From positions 1 through 64,000 of the forward strand of contig NZ_LZSV01000033.1 in NCBI RefSeq assembly GCF_001665605.1: a stretch of DNA of 64,000 nucleotides. Reading direction: 5' to 3'. This stretch comes from Mycobacterium sp. 852014-50255_SCH5639931. Its GTDB lineage: Bacteria; Actinomycetota; Actinomycetes; Mycobacteriales; Mycobacteriaceae. Below the pieces are notes generated by a model. It was not told where the DNA came from and searched no databases. It saw nothing but the letters and a program-made list of their open reading frames with translations. Made by a program: the position numbers and the translations under genes. Below are positions 49,183-62,000 of this stretch, in pieces. Each line of letters opens with the position of its first letter. Within the stretch, counting starts at the first letter, position 1.

Positions 49183-50433
49183 ATGACCGTCGACATCGCA
49201 GCGCCCAGCGTCTTCGACGCCGGGCTCCCGACGTTGCACTACGACATCACCGAAACTGTGCACGAAGTCGCCCCGCGTATCCACGAGGTGCGAAAGCAGT
49301 CGCCGATGGCCATTGGGCCGTTAGGACCCGAGGTGCTCGGCTACGAGCTCGCCCGCGCAATGCTTCGCGACCCCCGGTTCGTGTTCCCGCCCGGGCTGCA
49401 CATGACGGCTCGCGGGATAACGTCCGGCCCGCTCTACGACAGGGTGCTCGGCACCATCCTCGGCATGGAAGGCGACGAACATCGACGCCTGCGCAGCCTC
49501 GTGTCCAAGGCGTTCACCCCGCGAGCCTCGGCGCGCATGGAAGGCACCATCGACGCGGTGATCAACGGGTTGATCGACCAGGTCGCTCCAGCTGGCCCAG
49601 TCGGCCGGTGTGATTTCGTCACCGACATTGCCCGCCCCTACCCGATCCCGATCATCTGCGCGCTGCTGGGCGCACCGCCGGAGGACTGGGAGCAGTTTTC
49701 ACTGTGGGCCGAGGACATCTTCAAGATCGTGAGACTCGACTCCAACCTGGTCGAGGAACAGGACGTCGTCATGCGGGCGTGGGACGAGTTCGACGCCTAC
49801 ATCGACGACATGATTGCCGACAGGCGCAGCCGGCTGACCGACGACCTGATCTCGGAATTGATTCGCGCCCAGGATGGCGGCGACCGACTCAGCAACGCTG
49901 AAATGCGCATGCTGGCATTCAGCATTCTGAGCGCCGGTACCGACACCACCCGCAATCAACTGGCCGCGTCCATGCATGTGCTGTGTGATCATCCCGATCA
50001 GCTGGCCTTGCTCCGCGACCATCCCGACCTCGCGATGCGGGCCGTCGAAGAATGCATGCGCCATTCACCGGCGGTATGTGCCACTCTTCGCATGGCCCTC
50101 GAAGATGTCACCTTTGCCGATTACACCTTTCCGGCCGGCACCTTCATATCGGTGAATACCTTTGCGGCCAACTGCGATCCAGAGATCTATCCTCAACCGG
50201 ACCGATTCGACATCTCCCGGGACGACCCGCCACCGATTTTGACCTTCGGGGGCGGCGCCCACTATTGCCTTGGCGCAAACCTCGCCCGAGCGGAGCTTGC
50301 CGGGGCCCTCAAAATCCTCGCCCGGCGCATACCGAACCCGCGCCGCCTCGCCACGTCACGCTGGAAACCGATGCTGGGGTTGAGCGGGCCGCTTGATCTC
50401 GACATCGAATTCGATGCCGTAGCCGACTACTAA
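49183..50433 (+). CDS. Cytochrome P450
   Basis: A 416-residue P450. The I-helix motif AGTDTT is near residue 247, ExxR in EECMR near 288, and heme loop FGGGAHYCLG with the Cys ligand near 357. It belongs to a different P450 family from the one at 33895. The ATG at 49183 follows GGGGAC by about six bases; a GTG at 49165 overlapping the VOC stop is the alternative. It is the last gene of the module operon and overlaps the convergent Rv2047c-like gene by 4 bp. Confidence 0.93.
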   Translation: MTVDIAAPSVFDAGLPTLHYDITETVHEVAPRIHEVRKQSPMAIGPLGPEVLGYELARAMLRDPRFVFPPGLHMTARGITSGPLYDRVLGTILGMEGDEHRRLRSLVSKAFTPRASARMEGTIDAVINGLIDQVAPAGPVGRCDFVTDIARPYPIPIICALLGAPPEDWEQFSLWAEDIFKIVRLDSNLVEEQDVVMRAWDEFDAYIDDMIADRRSRLTDDLISELIRAQDGGDRLSNAEMRMLAFSILSAGTDTTRNQLAASMHVLCDHPDQLALLRDHPDLAMRAVEECMRHSPAVCATLRMALEDVTFADYTFPAGTFISVNTFAANCDPEIYPQPDRFDISRDDPPPILTFGGGAHYCLGANLARAELAGALKILARRIPNPRRLATSRWKPMLGLSGPLDLDIEFDAVADY

Positions 50434-53027
50434 TCGCCGTGGGCTAATTCAAGCACTTCGATTTCCCCGGTAGTCCCGTCGACCTCGACGAGGGCGCCGG
50501 GCGGCAACGACTTGGTGGCTCCCTGCACGTCCACCACACAGGGGAACCCGAATTCGCGGGCCACCACGGCGGCGTGAGACATCGGACCGCCCAGTTCGGT
50601 CACCACAGCGGCGGCATAGCAGAACGCCGCGGTGTACCCGACGTCGGTGACCTCCGCGACAAGAATTTCGCCCGGCTGCAGGTCGTCGATCGTTTCCGGC
50701 CGCACAATACGCACCCGGCCGCGCACCCTCCCCCCGCACACGCCGACACCGCGCAGCGTCTCACCGCTGGTGAGAACCGCCGACGTCGTTGCGGTTGGCT
50801 GCCAGCTCCCGCTGAACACGGTCGGCGGAACCACGGCGGCCAGCCGGCGTTGTTCGGCACGGCGCCGGGCCACCAGCTCGCCGACATCCGGCGGCAGCGC
50901 ATCGAGCTCGTCGACGAGCAGATAGAACACATCGTCGGCGGTATCCAACGTTCCGGCCTCGACCAACCTGCGCCCGTACTCGCGCATGAGGTCGCGTAAC
51001 ACCCAGTTGGCCCGCACCACCTTGTCGCGGCGGACCTCGCGGTCGCGGAGCTGGCGTGCTGCCAGCTGTGCGATCGGCTTGGCGTGCAGTGGAATCCGGG
51101 CCCGCTGGGGCTGGGGCGGCGGCGCGACGCCCATCGCTCTGGTCACCATCCGGACGAGCAACTCGGGGTCATCGGCGTAGCTGATCGACAGCATCTCGAG
51201 CTCGGCGGGGCCACGATGCCCGATCAGCGCCAGCTCGGCCAGTACGGCGGCGTGAAACTCCGGCGCCTCGACGGCCAGCTTGCCCAGCCGCTCGCCCGGT
51301 TCGGCCAGCAGCGCCGTCACTTTCGGGTCGCGCTGTGCTGCAACCACCAACCGCTGCATTGCCTCGACCGATCGCGCACTGACCAGTTCCGGTCCCGCCG
51401 GCGCGGCGGTGTCGCGCCCACACAAACCGCGCAGCAGGACGTTGAACGCGGCGCACAGCATGAACGACGCGGATGCCAGCACCCAGCCGTGCACCACGTC
51501 GTCGCGCGCCAACGAGATCAGGCTGAGCAGCCGGCGATCGTCCAGCCGGGTGACGTCGTCGGCCAGGCGTTCCAGGTGATCGACATCGGCGACGAACTCG
51601 TGGGTGTCTTTCGACGAGCCGGCGGACAGGCCGATGAGGTTGACGCCGAATACCCCGATGTTACGAACGGTCCGCAGTTGCTTTCGGATGCGGCCGGTTT
51701 CGGAGCGTGGGCGCTCCGCGCCGAAGATCGGCAACGATGCCATGCTGGGGCCGAAGAATCCGCTGTTGCTGACGATCATCGCAGGCTTGGCAAACGGTAC
51801 GGTTTCGGCCATGTAATGCGCCGAGGTGATGGCACCGTAGAGCCGGTGGGCGAAAACGGCGACCGTCCGTGTGGCGATTTCACGCTGGACGATCCCGCCT
51901 GGCCGCAGCCGCTCGGCGATGGCCACACCGCCGGCGCGCAGTCCGCGCACGGTCACCGATGCTGACGCCGGCGAGAACGGGCCCGGCAGCGCCTCCGACA
52001 AATTGGTGGCCAGGAAGGTCGGAAAACGCGGGTCGATCGGGGTATCGAACTCCCCGTTATCTCCTGCTGGGCCAGCCCAATTGGGTTTCACCCCGTCCTC
52101 TGTCGGCGCGTCGACGGAAGGGAGATCGCCTATGTGGGCCATCCGCCAGGGCAGCGACACCACGCGCTTGCCCACGGTCACCCGGCCGCGCACCGCGAGC
52201 GCCAAATCTTCGACGCATTCACCGGAGTTCCACGCCGGCCGGAAGCCCCACTGCTCACGCAACCGCGCGGTATCCATGAACGCCGCGCTATGCACCAGTT
52301 GCAGCTCGGCGACTTCAAAGCCCAACCGCACGACCGGGCGTCCAAGCGCCGCGGCGAGGCGCCGGAAGGTCAGCTCGCCCGAGGCCGCGAGATTAACCGG
52401 GCCACTGCCGATTCCGGTGTCCACGATCGCCCGGTTGAATAGTCTGAGGGCGTCGTCGAGGTGGACGACCTGCATGAGACGGTCGGCCGACCCGTCGGGG
52501 AATACCGGCAACGCCAGCACCCGACGCACCCAATTATCGACGTTTCGGCCGACAATCAGCGCGGAGCGGACCGCGACCCATTCCAGTCCCGACTCCTCGA
52601 GTATCCCCTCGACCCGGGCCTTGCATTGGCCGTCTGCGCTGACCGGCGTTCTCGCATCGTGCTCGGTCTTCGGCGCGTCTCCCCCGCCGTAAACATGCGG
52701 CGACGATGCGAAAACGATCCTCCTGGCCCCGGTTTCGGCCATCGCCTGCAGAACGTTGCGGGTGCCTTCGACGTTGACCTGGTGGCTGATCCGGGCGTCG
52801 GCGCCCGGGCTGTTCGCCCACGCGCAGTGGGCGACGACATCCGCGCCGGCGATCGCGCGGGTGACCGCATCGGTGTCCCGGATGTCGGCCGCGACGAATT
52901 CAGCCGCACTGGGCCAGCTTTCGGGTCGATGACGGGCAAATCCGATGACGTCGTGGCCCTGGCTGAGCAAGCGGAAGGTCAGGCCCCGGCCGAGCACGCC
53001 GCCGGCGCCGGTGACGGCGATTCTCAC
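50430..53027 (-). CDS. NAD-dependent epimerase fused to PEP-utilising swivel domain (Rv2047c-like)
   Basis: An 865-residue protein close in size to M. tuberculosis Rv2047c (854), in the same place after pks12. Residues 1-300 are an extended SDR (VTGAGGVLGRGLTF at about 5-18, SSPHVYGGGD near 110). The middle is a helical region of unknown fold. The C-terminal 110 residues are a phosphohistidine swivel domain with GGPMSHAAVVAREFGFPCVVD near 825, as in PEP-utilising enzymes. GTG start 25 bp downstream of pks12. It is likely to act in the same mycoketide-related pathway, but the reaction is unknown. Confidence 0.88.
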   Translation of the reverse strand: MRIAVTGAGGVLGRGLTFRLLSQGHDVIGFARHRPESWPSAAEFVAADIRDTDAVTRAIAGADVVAHCAWANSPGADARISHQVNVEGTRNVLQAMAETGARRIVFASSPHVYGGGDAPKTEHDARTPVSADGQCKARVEGILEESGLEWVAVRSALIVGRNVDNWVRRVLALPVFPDGSADRLMQVVHLDDALRLFNRAIVDTGIGSGPVNLAASGELTFRRLAAALGRPVVRLGFEVAELQLVHSAAFMDTARLREQWGFRPAWNSGECVEDLALAVRGRVTVGKRVVSLPWRMAHIGDLPSVDAPTEDGVKPNWAGPAGDNGEFDTPIDPRFPTFLATNLSEALPGPFSPASASVTVRGLRAGGVAIAERLRPGGIVQREIATRTVAVFAHRLYGAITSAHYMAETVPFAKPAMIVSNSGFFGPSMASLPIFGAERPRSETGRIRKQLRTVRNIGVFGVNLIGLSAGSSKDTHEFVADVDHLERLADDVTRLDDRRLLSLISLARDDVVHGWVLASASFMLCAAFNVLLRGLCGRDTAAPAGPELVSARSVEAMQRLVVAAQRDPKVTALLAEPGERLGKLAVEAPEFHAAVLAELALIGHRGPAELEMLSISYADDPELLVRMVTRAMGVAPPPQPQRARIPLHAKPIAQLAARQLRDREVRRDKVVRANWVLRDLMREYGRRLVEAGTLDTADDVFYLLVDELDALPPDVGELVARRRAEQRRLAAVVPPTVFSGSWQPTATTSAVLTSGETLRGVGVCGGRVRGRVRIVRPETIDDLQPGEILVAEVTDVGYTAAFCYAAAVVTELGGPMSHAAVVAREFGFPCVVDVQGATKSLPPGALVEVDGTTGEIEVLELAHGD

Positions 53028-53052
53028 TGATTGGCCCTGCGCACGTTCATGG

Positions 53053-56000
53053 CTATTCGTCGTCGTCCATCAGCGCCGCGTTGACCAGATCCTCGAGGTC
53101 CATGTCCGCGATGTCCTTCTCCGAGGTCACCGGGGCGGGCGGCGACTGTCCGTCAGCTCGACCGCCGTCGGCCTCATTCGCCAACGCGAGCAACAGCTCC
53201 AGCACCCCGGCCTGTCGCAGGCGCTTGACCGGGATCGACCCCACGGCGCGCTGGATTTCGGCTTCCCCGGGCGCGGCGGCGGGACTCTGTTGCTCGGCCG
53301 CACCGATGAGTTCCCGATGCATGTAACCGGCCAGCGCGGCGGAGTTGGGGTAGTCGAAGATCAGCGTGGGCGACAGAGCCAAGCCGGTAGCTGATTTCAG
53401 CCGGTTGCGCATTTCCACCGCGGTCAGCGAGTCGAAACCCAACTCCTGGAATGCGCGGTCCGGATCGATGGACTCGGGGCTGGAGTTGCCGAGCACGGTG
53501 GCGATGTTGGCACGCACCAAGTCCAGCAGAACCGCCTGTTGCTCGTCGTCGGGCAGCCCTTCGAGGCGCTGCAGCAGAGCCGATTTCGACTTCGCCGCGG
53601 CCAGCGAATCGTCGACCTGCCGCCGGGTCGGCGCGTTGATCAGATCGATGAACATCGGCGGTAGCGTCCCGCCGTCGAACTTGACCCGCAAGGCGGCAAG
53701 GTCGATGTGGGCGGGCAACAGGAACGGCTCGTCGACGATGAGCGCAGTGTCCATCAGTTCGAGCGCCTCGTCGGCGGACATCGCGACGATTCCGTCGCGG
53801 CCGAACCGGGCACGATCGGCGGCACCGAGCGCTCCGGTCATGGCGCTGGCCTGATCCCACAGGCCCCAGGCCAGCGACATCGCGGGCAGTCCGTGCGTGC
53901 GCCGGTGCACGGCCAACCCGTCCAGGAACGAGTTCGCCGCCGCGTAGTTGGCCTGACCCGACGCTCCCGCCAGCCCCGCCATCGACGAAAACATCACGAA
54001 CGCTGACACATCGAGGTCGCGGGTCAGCTCGTGCAGGTTCCATGCGGCATCGACCTTCGCCCGCAACACCGCCTCCACCCGCTCGGGAGTGAGCGATGAG
54101 ATCACCGCGTCGTCGAGTACGCCGGCCGCGTGGATCACACCCGACAGCGGCCGTTGCACCGGAATGTCGGCGATCACCTTGGCCAGTGCCTCGCGGTCGG
54201 CGGCGTCACACGCCACCACCTGCACCTGGGCGCCGGCGGCGTTGAGTTCCGTCACCAGTTCGGCGGCGCCCGGCGCGTCGAGACCGCGCCGGCTCACCAA
54301 CACCAGGTTTCGTGCGTCGTGGCGCGTGACCACGTGACGGGCCAATGCCGAACCCGCCATCCCGGTGGCACCGGTGATCAATACCGTGCCGGCCGCCCAG
54401 GCGTCCGGCATGGTCATGACGACCTTGCCCACGTGGCGGGCCTGGCTCAGATACCGCAACGCAGCCGGCGCGCGGCGCACGTCAAACCTGGTCACCGGCA
54501 ACGGCCGCAGCACGTCGTCGCCGAACAATGTGGCCAGCTCGTCGAGTATCTGCGCGATGCGGTCCGGGCCGGCCTCGAACAGATCGAAGGCGCGGTAGCG
54601 AACACCGGGGTGTTCCTGAGCGACCGCTTCCGGCTCGCGCATGTCGGTCTTACCCATCTCCAGGAACACGCCGCCGGGGGCGACCAGTCGCAGGGACGCG
54701 TCGACGAAGTCGCCGGACAGCGAGTCCAGCACCAGGTCCATGCCGCGCCCACCGGTGACCGACCGGAACTTGTCCTCGAAGTCCAGGCTGCGGGAATCCG
54801 AGATGTGGTTCTCGTCAAAGCCCATGGCCCGCAATGTGTCCCACTTACCGCGGCTGGCGGTGGCGAACACTTCCAGGCCCAGGTGACGGGCCAGCTGCAC
54901 CGCGGCCATTCCCACCCCACCGGCGGCGGCATGCACCAGCACCCGCTGGCCCCGCTTGACGGCGGCCAGGTCCACCAGCGCGTAGAAGGCCGTGGCGAAT
55001 ACCACCGTGGTGGTGGCGGCCGCAGTGTGCGACCATCCAACCGGCATCTTGGCGAGCAGGCGCTGGTCGGTCCTGCCGATCGTGCCCGTGCCATCGGGGA
55101 ACAAGCCCATCACGCGGTCGCCGACCGCGAAACGCGCGCTGTCCGGACCTGTTTCGATGACGACGCCGGATGCCTCGATGCCCATGACGGCGTCCGGGTC
55201 CGGGTAGAGCCCCAGCGCGATCATCACGTCGCGGAAGTTGGCGGCCAGGGCCGAGAGGGCGACCCGAACCTGCCCGGGCGCCAGCGGGGCGTCGGCGTCC
55301 GGGATGCGTTCGAACCGCAGATTCTCGAACGTGCCGTAACTGCTCATACCCAGTCGCCACGGCCCGTCAGCCGGCGGCACCAGCAGGCCGCCGACGGCGC
55401 GACTGCCAAGCACCCGCGCGGTGTACACCGCCCCGCCGCGCATCAGTACCTGCGGCTCGCCGACCGACAAAACCGCGGCGACGGACTCCGCGTCCAACCG
55501 ACCATCGGTGTCGACGAGCACGATTCGGCCGGGGTGCTCGGTCTGCGCCGAGCGCACCAGGCCCCACACCGCCGCGCCGGCAAGATCGGTGACGTCCTCC
55601 CCCGGCAATGTCATTGCCCCGCGGGTCGCCACGACCAGGGTCCCCGCCCCGTCGCGGGCCAGCCAGGACTGCAGCACCGGCAGCACCGCCCGCGTGGCCG
55701 CGTATACGTCGGCCACGACGTCGTCGGCCACCGGCGCCGACTCGAACACCACCGCCGACGGTTGCGCCTCGGCGCTATCCGATTCTGTTGCGCCCCAATA
55801 CGACACAGAGACGGGTTGCACCGACGTCGACCGCTGCGCCGACCAGATGACCTCGAAGAGCCGGTCCGGCCCCGAATTCGACACCGCCGCCAACAGCTGC
55901 TGGTCGGTCACCGGCCGGGCCACCATCGACGCCACCGAGAGCACCGGCAGGCCCAGTCCGTCCGCGAGTTCGATCGAGACCGCCGAATCACTCACCGGCG

Positions 56001-59000
56001 CGATCCGCGCCCGCACCGCCGTCGCGCCCGCGGCGTGCAACGACACCTGCTGCCACGAGAACGGCACCAGCATCGAACCTTCGGCGAGTTCATCGCCGTC
56101 GGACGCCAAGATCACTGCGTGCAGTGCCGCGTCGAGCATCACCGGGTGGACGCCGAACCCGGCCGCCGAAACCCCCGTGTCCGCGGGCAGGGTCACCTCC
56201 GCGAACACTTCGTCACCGCGGCGCCACATCGAGGTCAGGCCGCGGAACGCGGGCCCGTAGCCATACCCGCGCTCGGCCAGCCGCTCATAGCCGTCACCGA
56301 CATCCACCGGGTGCGCACCGATCGGTGGCCACGCCGACAGGTCCGCGCTCGGCTGCACCGATCCGGCGCGCAGCACGCCCTCGGCGTGCAACGACCAGCT
56401 CGAACCCGCGTCGGCGCGCGAAAAGACCGATACCGCACGGGTGCCCGATTCGTCCGCACCGCCGACCACGACCTGCACCGCGACCGACCCGGAGCCCGGC
56501 AACACCAGCGGCGCGGCCAGATTCAGTTCGTCGACAACGCCGCAGCCCACCTCGTCGCCCGCGCGGATCGCCAGTTCCACGAATCCAGCGCCGGGGAACA
56601 GCACGACGCCGCCGACGGCGTGGTCGGCCAACCAGCCCTGCGAGCTGGAAGACAACCGGCCGGTCAGCACGACCCCGCCGGACGCCGGCAGTTCCACCAC
56701 CGCGCCGAGCAGCGCGTGCTCGCCGGGCGCGAGCCCCAAACCCGCGGCGTCGACCGCGGCGCCGTCGCCGGACAGCCAAAACCTCCGGCGCTCAAACGCA
56801 TAGGTGGGCAGCTCCACGAAATTGGCTTTACCGATTGCGCTTCGCCAGTCCACGTCCATCCCTGCGACGAATCCCTGCGCGACGGCGTTGGTCAGGGTCA
56901 CCGGTTCCGGGCGGTCCTTGCGCAGCGCCGACATGGTGATTACCGGGGCGTCGGCAAGCGATTCTTCGATCGACGCCGTCAGCCCGCTGCTGGGACCCAC
57001 CTCGAGGAAGCGGCTTGCGCCGGCCGAGTGCACGAAGCGCACGCTGTCGGCGAACCGCACCGCTTCGCGAATGTGGCGTTTCCAGTAGGCCGGCGAAGCG
57101 AAGTCGTCGCCCGCCAGCTGCCCGGTCAGGTTCGACACGATCGGAATCACCGGTTTGCCGACGGCGAGTCCGGCTGCGACCGTGCCGAACTCGTCGATCA
57201 TCGGGTCCATCAACGGCGAGTGGAACGCGTGCGAAACCGCCAATTGGTGGACGCGGCGGCCGTCGGCGCGGAGTCGGCCCGCGATGGCGGACACCTTGTA
57301 CTCGGCGCCCGAAATGACCACCGACGTGGGCCCATTGACGGCGGCGATGCCGACGCCGGAGGGCACCAGCAGCGGCGCCACCTCCTCTTCGGTGGCCTGC
57401 ACCGCGATCATCGCCCCGCCCTCCGGCAGGGCCTGCATGAAGCGGCCGCGAGCGGCAACCAGCACCGCCGCATTCTCCAGCGACAAGACGCCGGCGACGT
57501 GCGCGGCCGACAACTCGCCGATCGAGTGGCCCAGCACGAAGTCGGGGTGGATACCCCAGGATTCGAGCAACCGGAACAACGCGACTTCCACCGCAAACAA
57601 CGCCGGCTGGGCGAATTCGGTTGTGTTCAAGAGCTTTTCGTCGTGGCCCCACATGACTTCGCGCAACGGCCGCAGCAGATGCCGGTCCAATTCGGCCACG
57701 ACGGTGTTGAACGCCTCGGCGAACACCGGGTAGGCGGCGTGCAAACCCATGCCCATGCCGAGCATTTGGGCGCCCTGGCCGGGGAAGACGAAGACGGTCT
57801 TGCCCCCGGGCGTGGCCGTGCCCTGGACGACCGATCCGAGTTCACCGGCGGCCAACTCGTCGAGGCCGGCCAGCAACCGCTCGCGATCAGCACCGACAAC
57901 GACGGCACGATGCTCGAAGTTCGACCGGCCCGCCAACGACCACGCCACATCACCGGCGTCGAGGTCACCGCGCTGGCGTACGTGCTCGGCGAGCCGCGTG
58001 GCCTGAGAGCCCAACGCCGGCAACGACTTTGCTGACACCACCCACGGCAACACCGGCAGCGTGGCGCGTTCCACGACGGACGCGGCCTCGACGGGCGCGG
58101 CCTCGATGATCACGTGCGCGTTGGTGCCGCTGATGCCGAATGACGACACGCCGGCGCGGCGCGGACGTTTCGCCTTCCAGGGCTGCGGCTCGGTCAGCAG
58201 CGCCACCGATCCCATCGACCAGTCGACGTGCGGGCTGGGTTCGTCGACGTGCAGCGTCGCCGGCAGCAGATCGTGACGCATCGCCAGCACCATCTTGATC
58301 ACGCCGGCCACACCGGCAGCGGCCTGCGTGTGTCCCATGTTCGACTTGATCGACCCCAACAGCAGGGGCTCGGCGCGGTCCTGCCCGTAGGTGGCCAACA
58401 GCGCTTGTGCCTCAATGGGATCGCCCAACGTGGTTCCCGTGCCGTGGCCTTCGACCACGTCGACCTCGGCCGCGGACAATCCGGCATTGGCCAGCGCGGC
58501 GCGCACCACTCGCTGCTGGGACGGACCGTTGGGCGCGGTCAAGCCGTTGGAGGCGCCGTCCTGATTGATCGCCGAGCCCCGCATCACCGCCAGCACGGGG
58601 TGACCCAGACGCTGCGCATCCGACAAGCGCTCCAGGACGAGCATGCCGCCGCCTTCGGAGAACCCGGTGCCGTCGGCTGCCCCCGCGTAGGCCTTGCACC
58701 GGCCATCCGCGGACAGCCCGCGCATGCGGCTGAACTCCACGAAGATGTCGGGTGTGGCGTTGACGGTGACGCCGCCGGCCAGCGCCAGGTCGCACTCGCC
58801 GGAGCGCAGCGACTGCGCCGCCATGTGCAACGCCACCAACGACGACGAACACGCCGTGTCCACCGACACCGCCGGCCCCTCCAGCCCCAGCACATACGAC
58901 ACTCGGCCCGACGCGACACTCGACGACTGCCCGGTCAGGCGGAAGCCCTCCGCGGCCGGGGCGGCGCCCATGCCGTAGCCCTGCGTATAGACCCCGGCAA

Positions 59001-62000
59001 AAATGCCCGTCGCGCTACCCCGCAACGCACCGGGCTCCATCCCGGCCCGCTCCAAGGCTTCCCACGACAACTCGAGGAACATCCGCTGCTGCGGATCCAT
59101 GGCCAGCGCCTCGCTCGGCGCGATGCCGAAGAACGCGGGGTCGAAGTCCGCGACTCCGTCCACGAAGCCGCCGGTGCGGGTGTAGCAGGTGCCCGGAACA
59201 TCGGGATCCGGGCTGTAAATGCCGGCCAGATCCCAGCCGCGGTCGGCGGGGAACTCCGAGAGCACGTCGCGGCGCTCGATGAGCATCTGCCACAAATCGT
59301 CGGGGGAATTCACCCCGCCCGGATAGCGGCACGACATGCCGACGATCACGATCGGGTCGTCGCCGACGGCGCGAACGACCGGGGCGGGCGTGATTTCTTG
59401 TGGCACCCCGGCGAGTTCGCTACGGATGTAGCCCGCCAACCCGTTCGGTGTCGGGTAGTCGAAGATTAGGGTGGGTGAAAGCGCCAGCCCGGTGGCCGTT
59501 TTCAGCCGGTTTCGCATTTCGACCGCGGTCAGTGAGTCGAAGCCCAAGTCCTGGAACGCCTTGTCCGGGTCGATCGCCTCCGGCGTGGTGTTACCCAACA
59601 CCGTGGCGATGTGCGAGCGGACCAGGTCCAGCAGCACCGCATGCTGTTCCGGTTCGGGCAACCCGTGCAGACGATGCGCCAGAGCGGATTTCGACTTCGC
59701 GGCCGCCAGCGAGTCGTCGACCTGGCGCCGCGCCGGCGCGTTGACCAGGTCGGCGAACATCGGGGGCACCGCGGCGGCGTGGGCACGCAGCGCGTTCAGG
59801 TCGATGCGGGCGGGCGCCATGAACGGCTCGTCGACGATCAGTGCGGTGTCGAACAACTCCATCGCCTCGTCCGAAGACAGGGCCAGGATCCCGTCGCGAC
59901 CGAGGCGGGCGAGGTCGGCGGCGTCCAGCCCACCGGTCATGGCGCTGGCCTGATCCCACAGCCCCCATCCCAGTGAGATCGCCGGCAACCCGAGGGCCCG
60001 CCGATGCGCGGCCAAAGCGTCCAGGAAGGAGTTGGCCGCCGCGTAGTTACCCTGCCCCGACGACCCGACGAGGCCGGCCATCGACGAGAACATGACGAAC
60101 ACCGACAAGTCGAGATCGCGGGTGAGCTCGTGCAGGTTCCAGGCCGCATTCACCTTGGCGCGCAACACCGCATCGACTCGCTCCGGAGTCAACGACGTGA
60201 CGACTGCGTCGTCGAGCACACCGGCGGCGTGGATCACCCCGGTCAGTGGATGGCTCGCCGGAATTTCGGCGATCGCCGCCGCCAGCGCCTCCCGGTCGGC
60301 CGCGTCGCACGCGACCGCGCGCACCAGGGCCCCGGCTTCCGCCAATTCGGCGATCAACTCCGCGGAGCCCGGCGCGTCGGGACCGCTGCGGCTCAGCAAC
60401 ACCACGTTCTGCACACCGTGTTGCGTCACCAGGTGGCGGGCCAGCGTCGAACCCGCCATTCCGGTGCCACCGGTGATCAGCACGGTGCCGGCCGCCCAGG
60501 CGTCCGGAACCGTCATGACAACCTTGCCGATGTGGCGGGCCTGGCTCAGGTACCGCAACGCCGCACGGGCGCGCCGGATGTCGAAGGTGGTCACCGGCAA
60601 CGGCCGCAGTACATCGGCGTCGAACAGCCCGGCCAGCTCGATCATCCACTGGTGCATCCGCGGACGGCCGGGCTCGAAGAGGTCGAAGGCGCGGTAACGC
60701 ACGCCCGGATATTCCTGGGCGATCACGCCGGGATCGCGAATGTCGGTCTTGCCCATCTCCAAGAACACGCCGCCGGGGGCAACCAGCCGCAGGGAGGCAT
60801 CGACGAAGTCGCCGGCCAGCGAATCCAGCACCACGTCCATGCCGCGGCCACCGGTCACCGCCCGGAACTTGTCCTCGAATTCCAGACTGCGGGAATCCGA
60901 GATGTGGTCGTCGTCGAAGCCCATGGCCCGCAACGTGTCCCACTTACCCCGGCTGGCCGTCGCGAATATCTCGAGACCCAGATGCCGGCCCAACTGGACC
61001 GCGGCCATGCCGACACCGCCGGCGGCCGCATGCACCAACACCCGCTGGCCCGGCTTGACATCGGCCAGGTGCACGAAGGCCATATACGCGGTGGTGAAGA
61101 CGGCCGAGATGGCGGCGGCCTCGGCGTATGACCAGTCCGCCGGCATCGGCTGCAGCAGGCGGACGTCGCCGGCGACCAGCGTGCCGCTTCCGTCGGGGAA
61201 GAACCCGTAAACTGAGTCGCCGACGGCGAATTCGGTGACACCCGGGCCGACTTCGACCACCACGCCCGCGCCTTCACCGCCGAGTAGCGCGTCGTGGGTG
61301 AACATGCCCAGGGTGATCATGATGTCGCGGAAGTTGGCGGCGATAGCGCGCAGGGCCACCCGAACCTGACCCGGCTCCAACGGCGCGTCGGCGTTGGGAA
61401 CCGGCTCCAGCCGCAGATTTTCGAACGTGCCGGCGCTGCTGATACCGAGGCGCCAGGGTCCGTCACCCGGGGGGACCAAGAGGTCGTCGACTGCGCGGCT
61501 CGGCCGCACCCGCGCCGTATGGACCTGGCCGTTGCGCAGCAATATCTGTGGCTCCCCGGCCGCGAGCGCCGACGCGACGGCCGAATCATCCAGTGGCACA
61601 TCGGAATCCACCAGGACAATCCGGCCGGGATGCTCGGTTTGCGCTGAGCGCACCAGGCCCCACACCGCCGCGCCGGGCAGATCGGTGACGTCCTCCCCCG
61701 CCAATCCCACGGCGCCGCGAGTTGCCACGACCAACACACCGGCGTCGCGCTCGGTCAACCATGACTGCACGGCGGTCAACGCCCGGTGGGTACGCTCATA
61801 AGTTGCGGTGACCGGATCCTGTTCGGTGGCAACCGATTCCAGAATCTCGTAGGCCGGGGCCGGGTTGGCGGCGGTGGCCGGCACGGTTGCCGGCGACCAC
61901 GCCAGTTCGAACAGTCGCTCGGGGCCAGAGGTCGACATCGCCGCGCGCAGTTGCCGCTCACTGACCGGGCGGGCAACCATCGCGCCCACGGACAACACCG

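Noticed and set aside
54130..58035. A 1301-residue open frame on the plus strand inside pks12
   Set aside because: It is antisense to a clearly coding PKS, has low-complexity Arg/His/Gly composition, and matches no domain; it arises from the high GC third-position bias.
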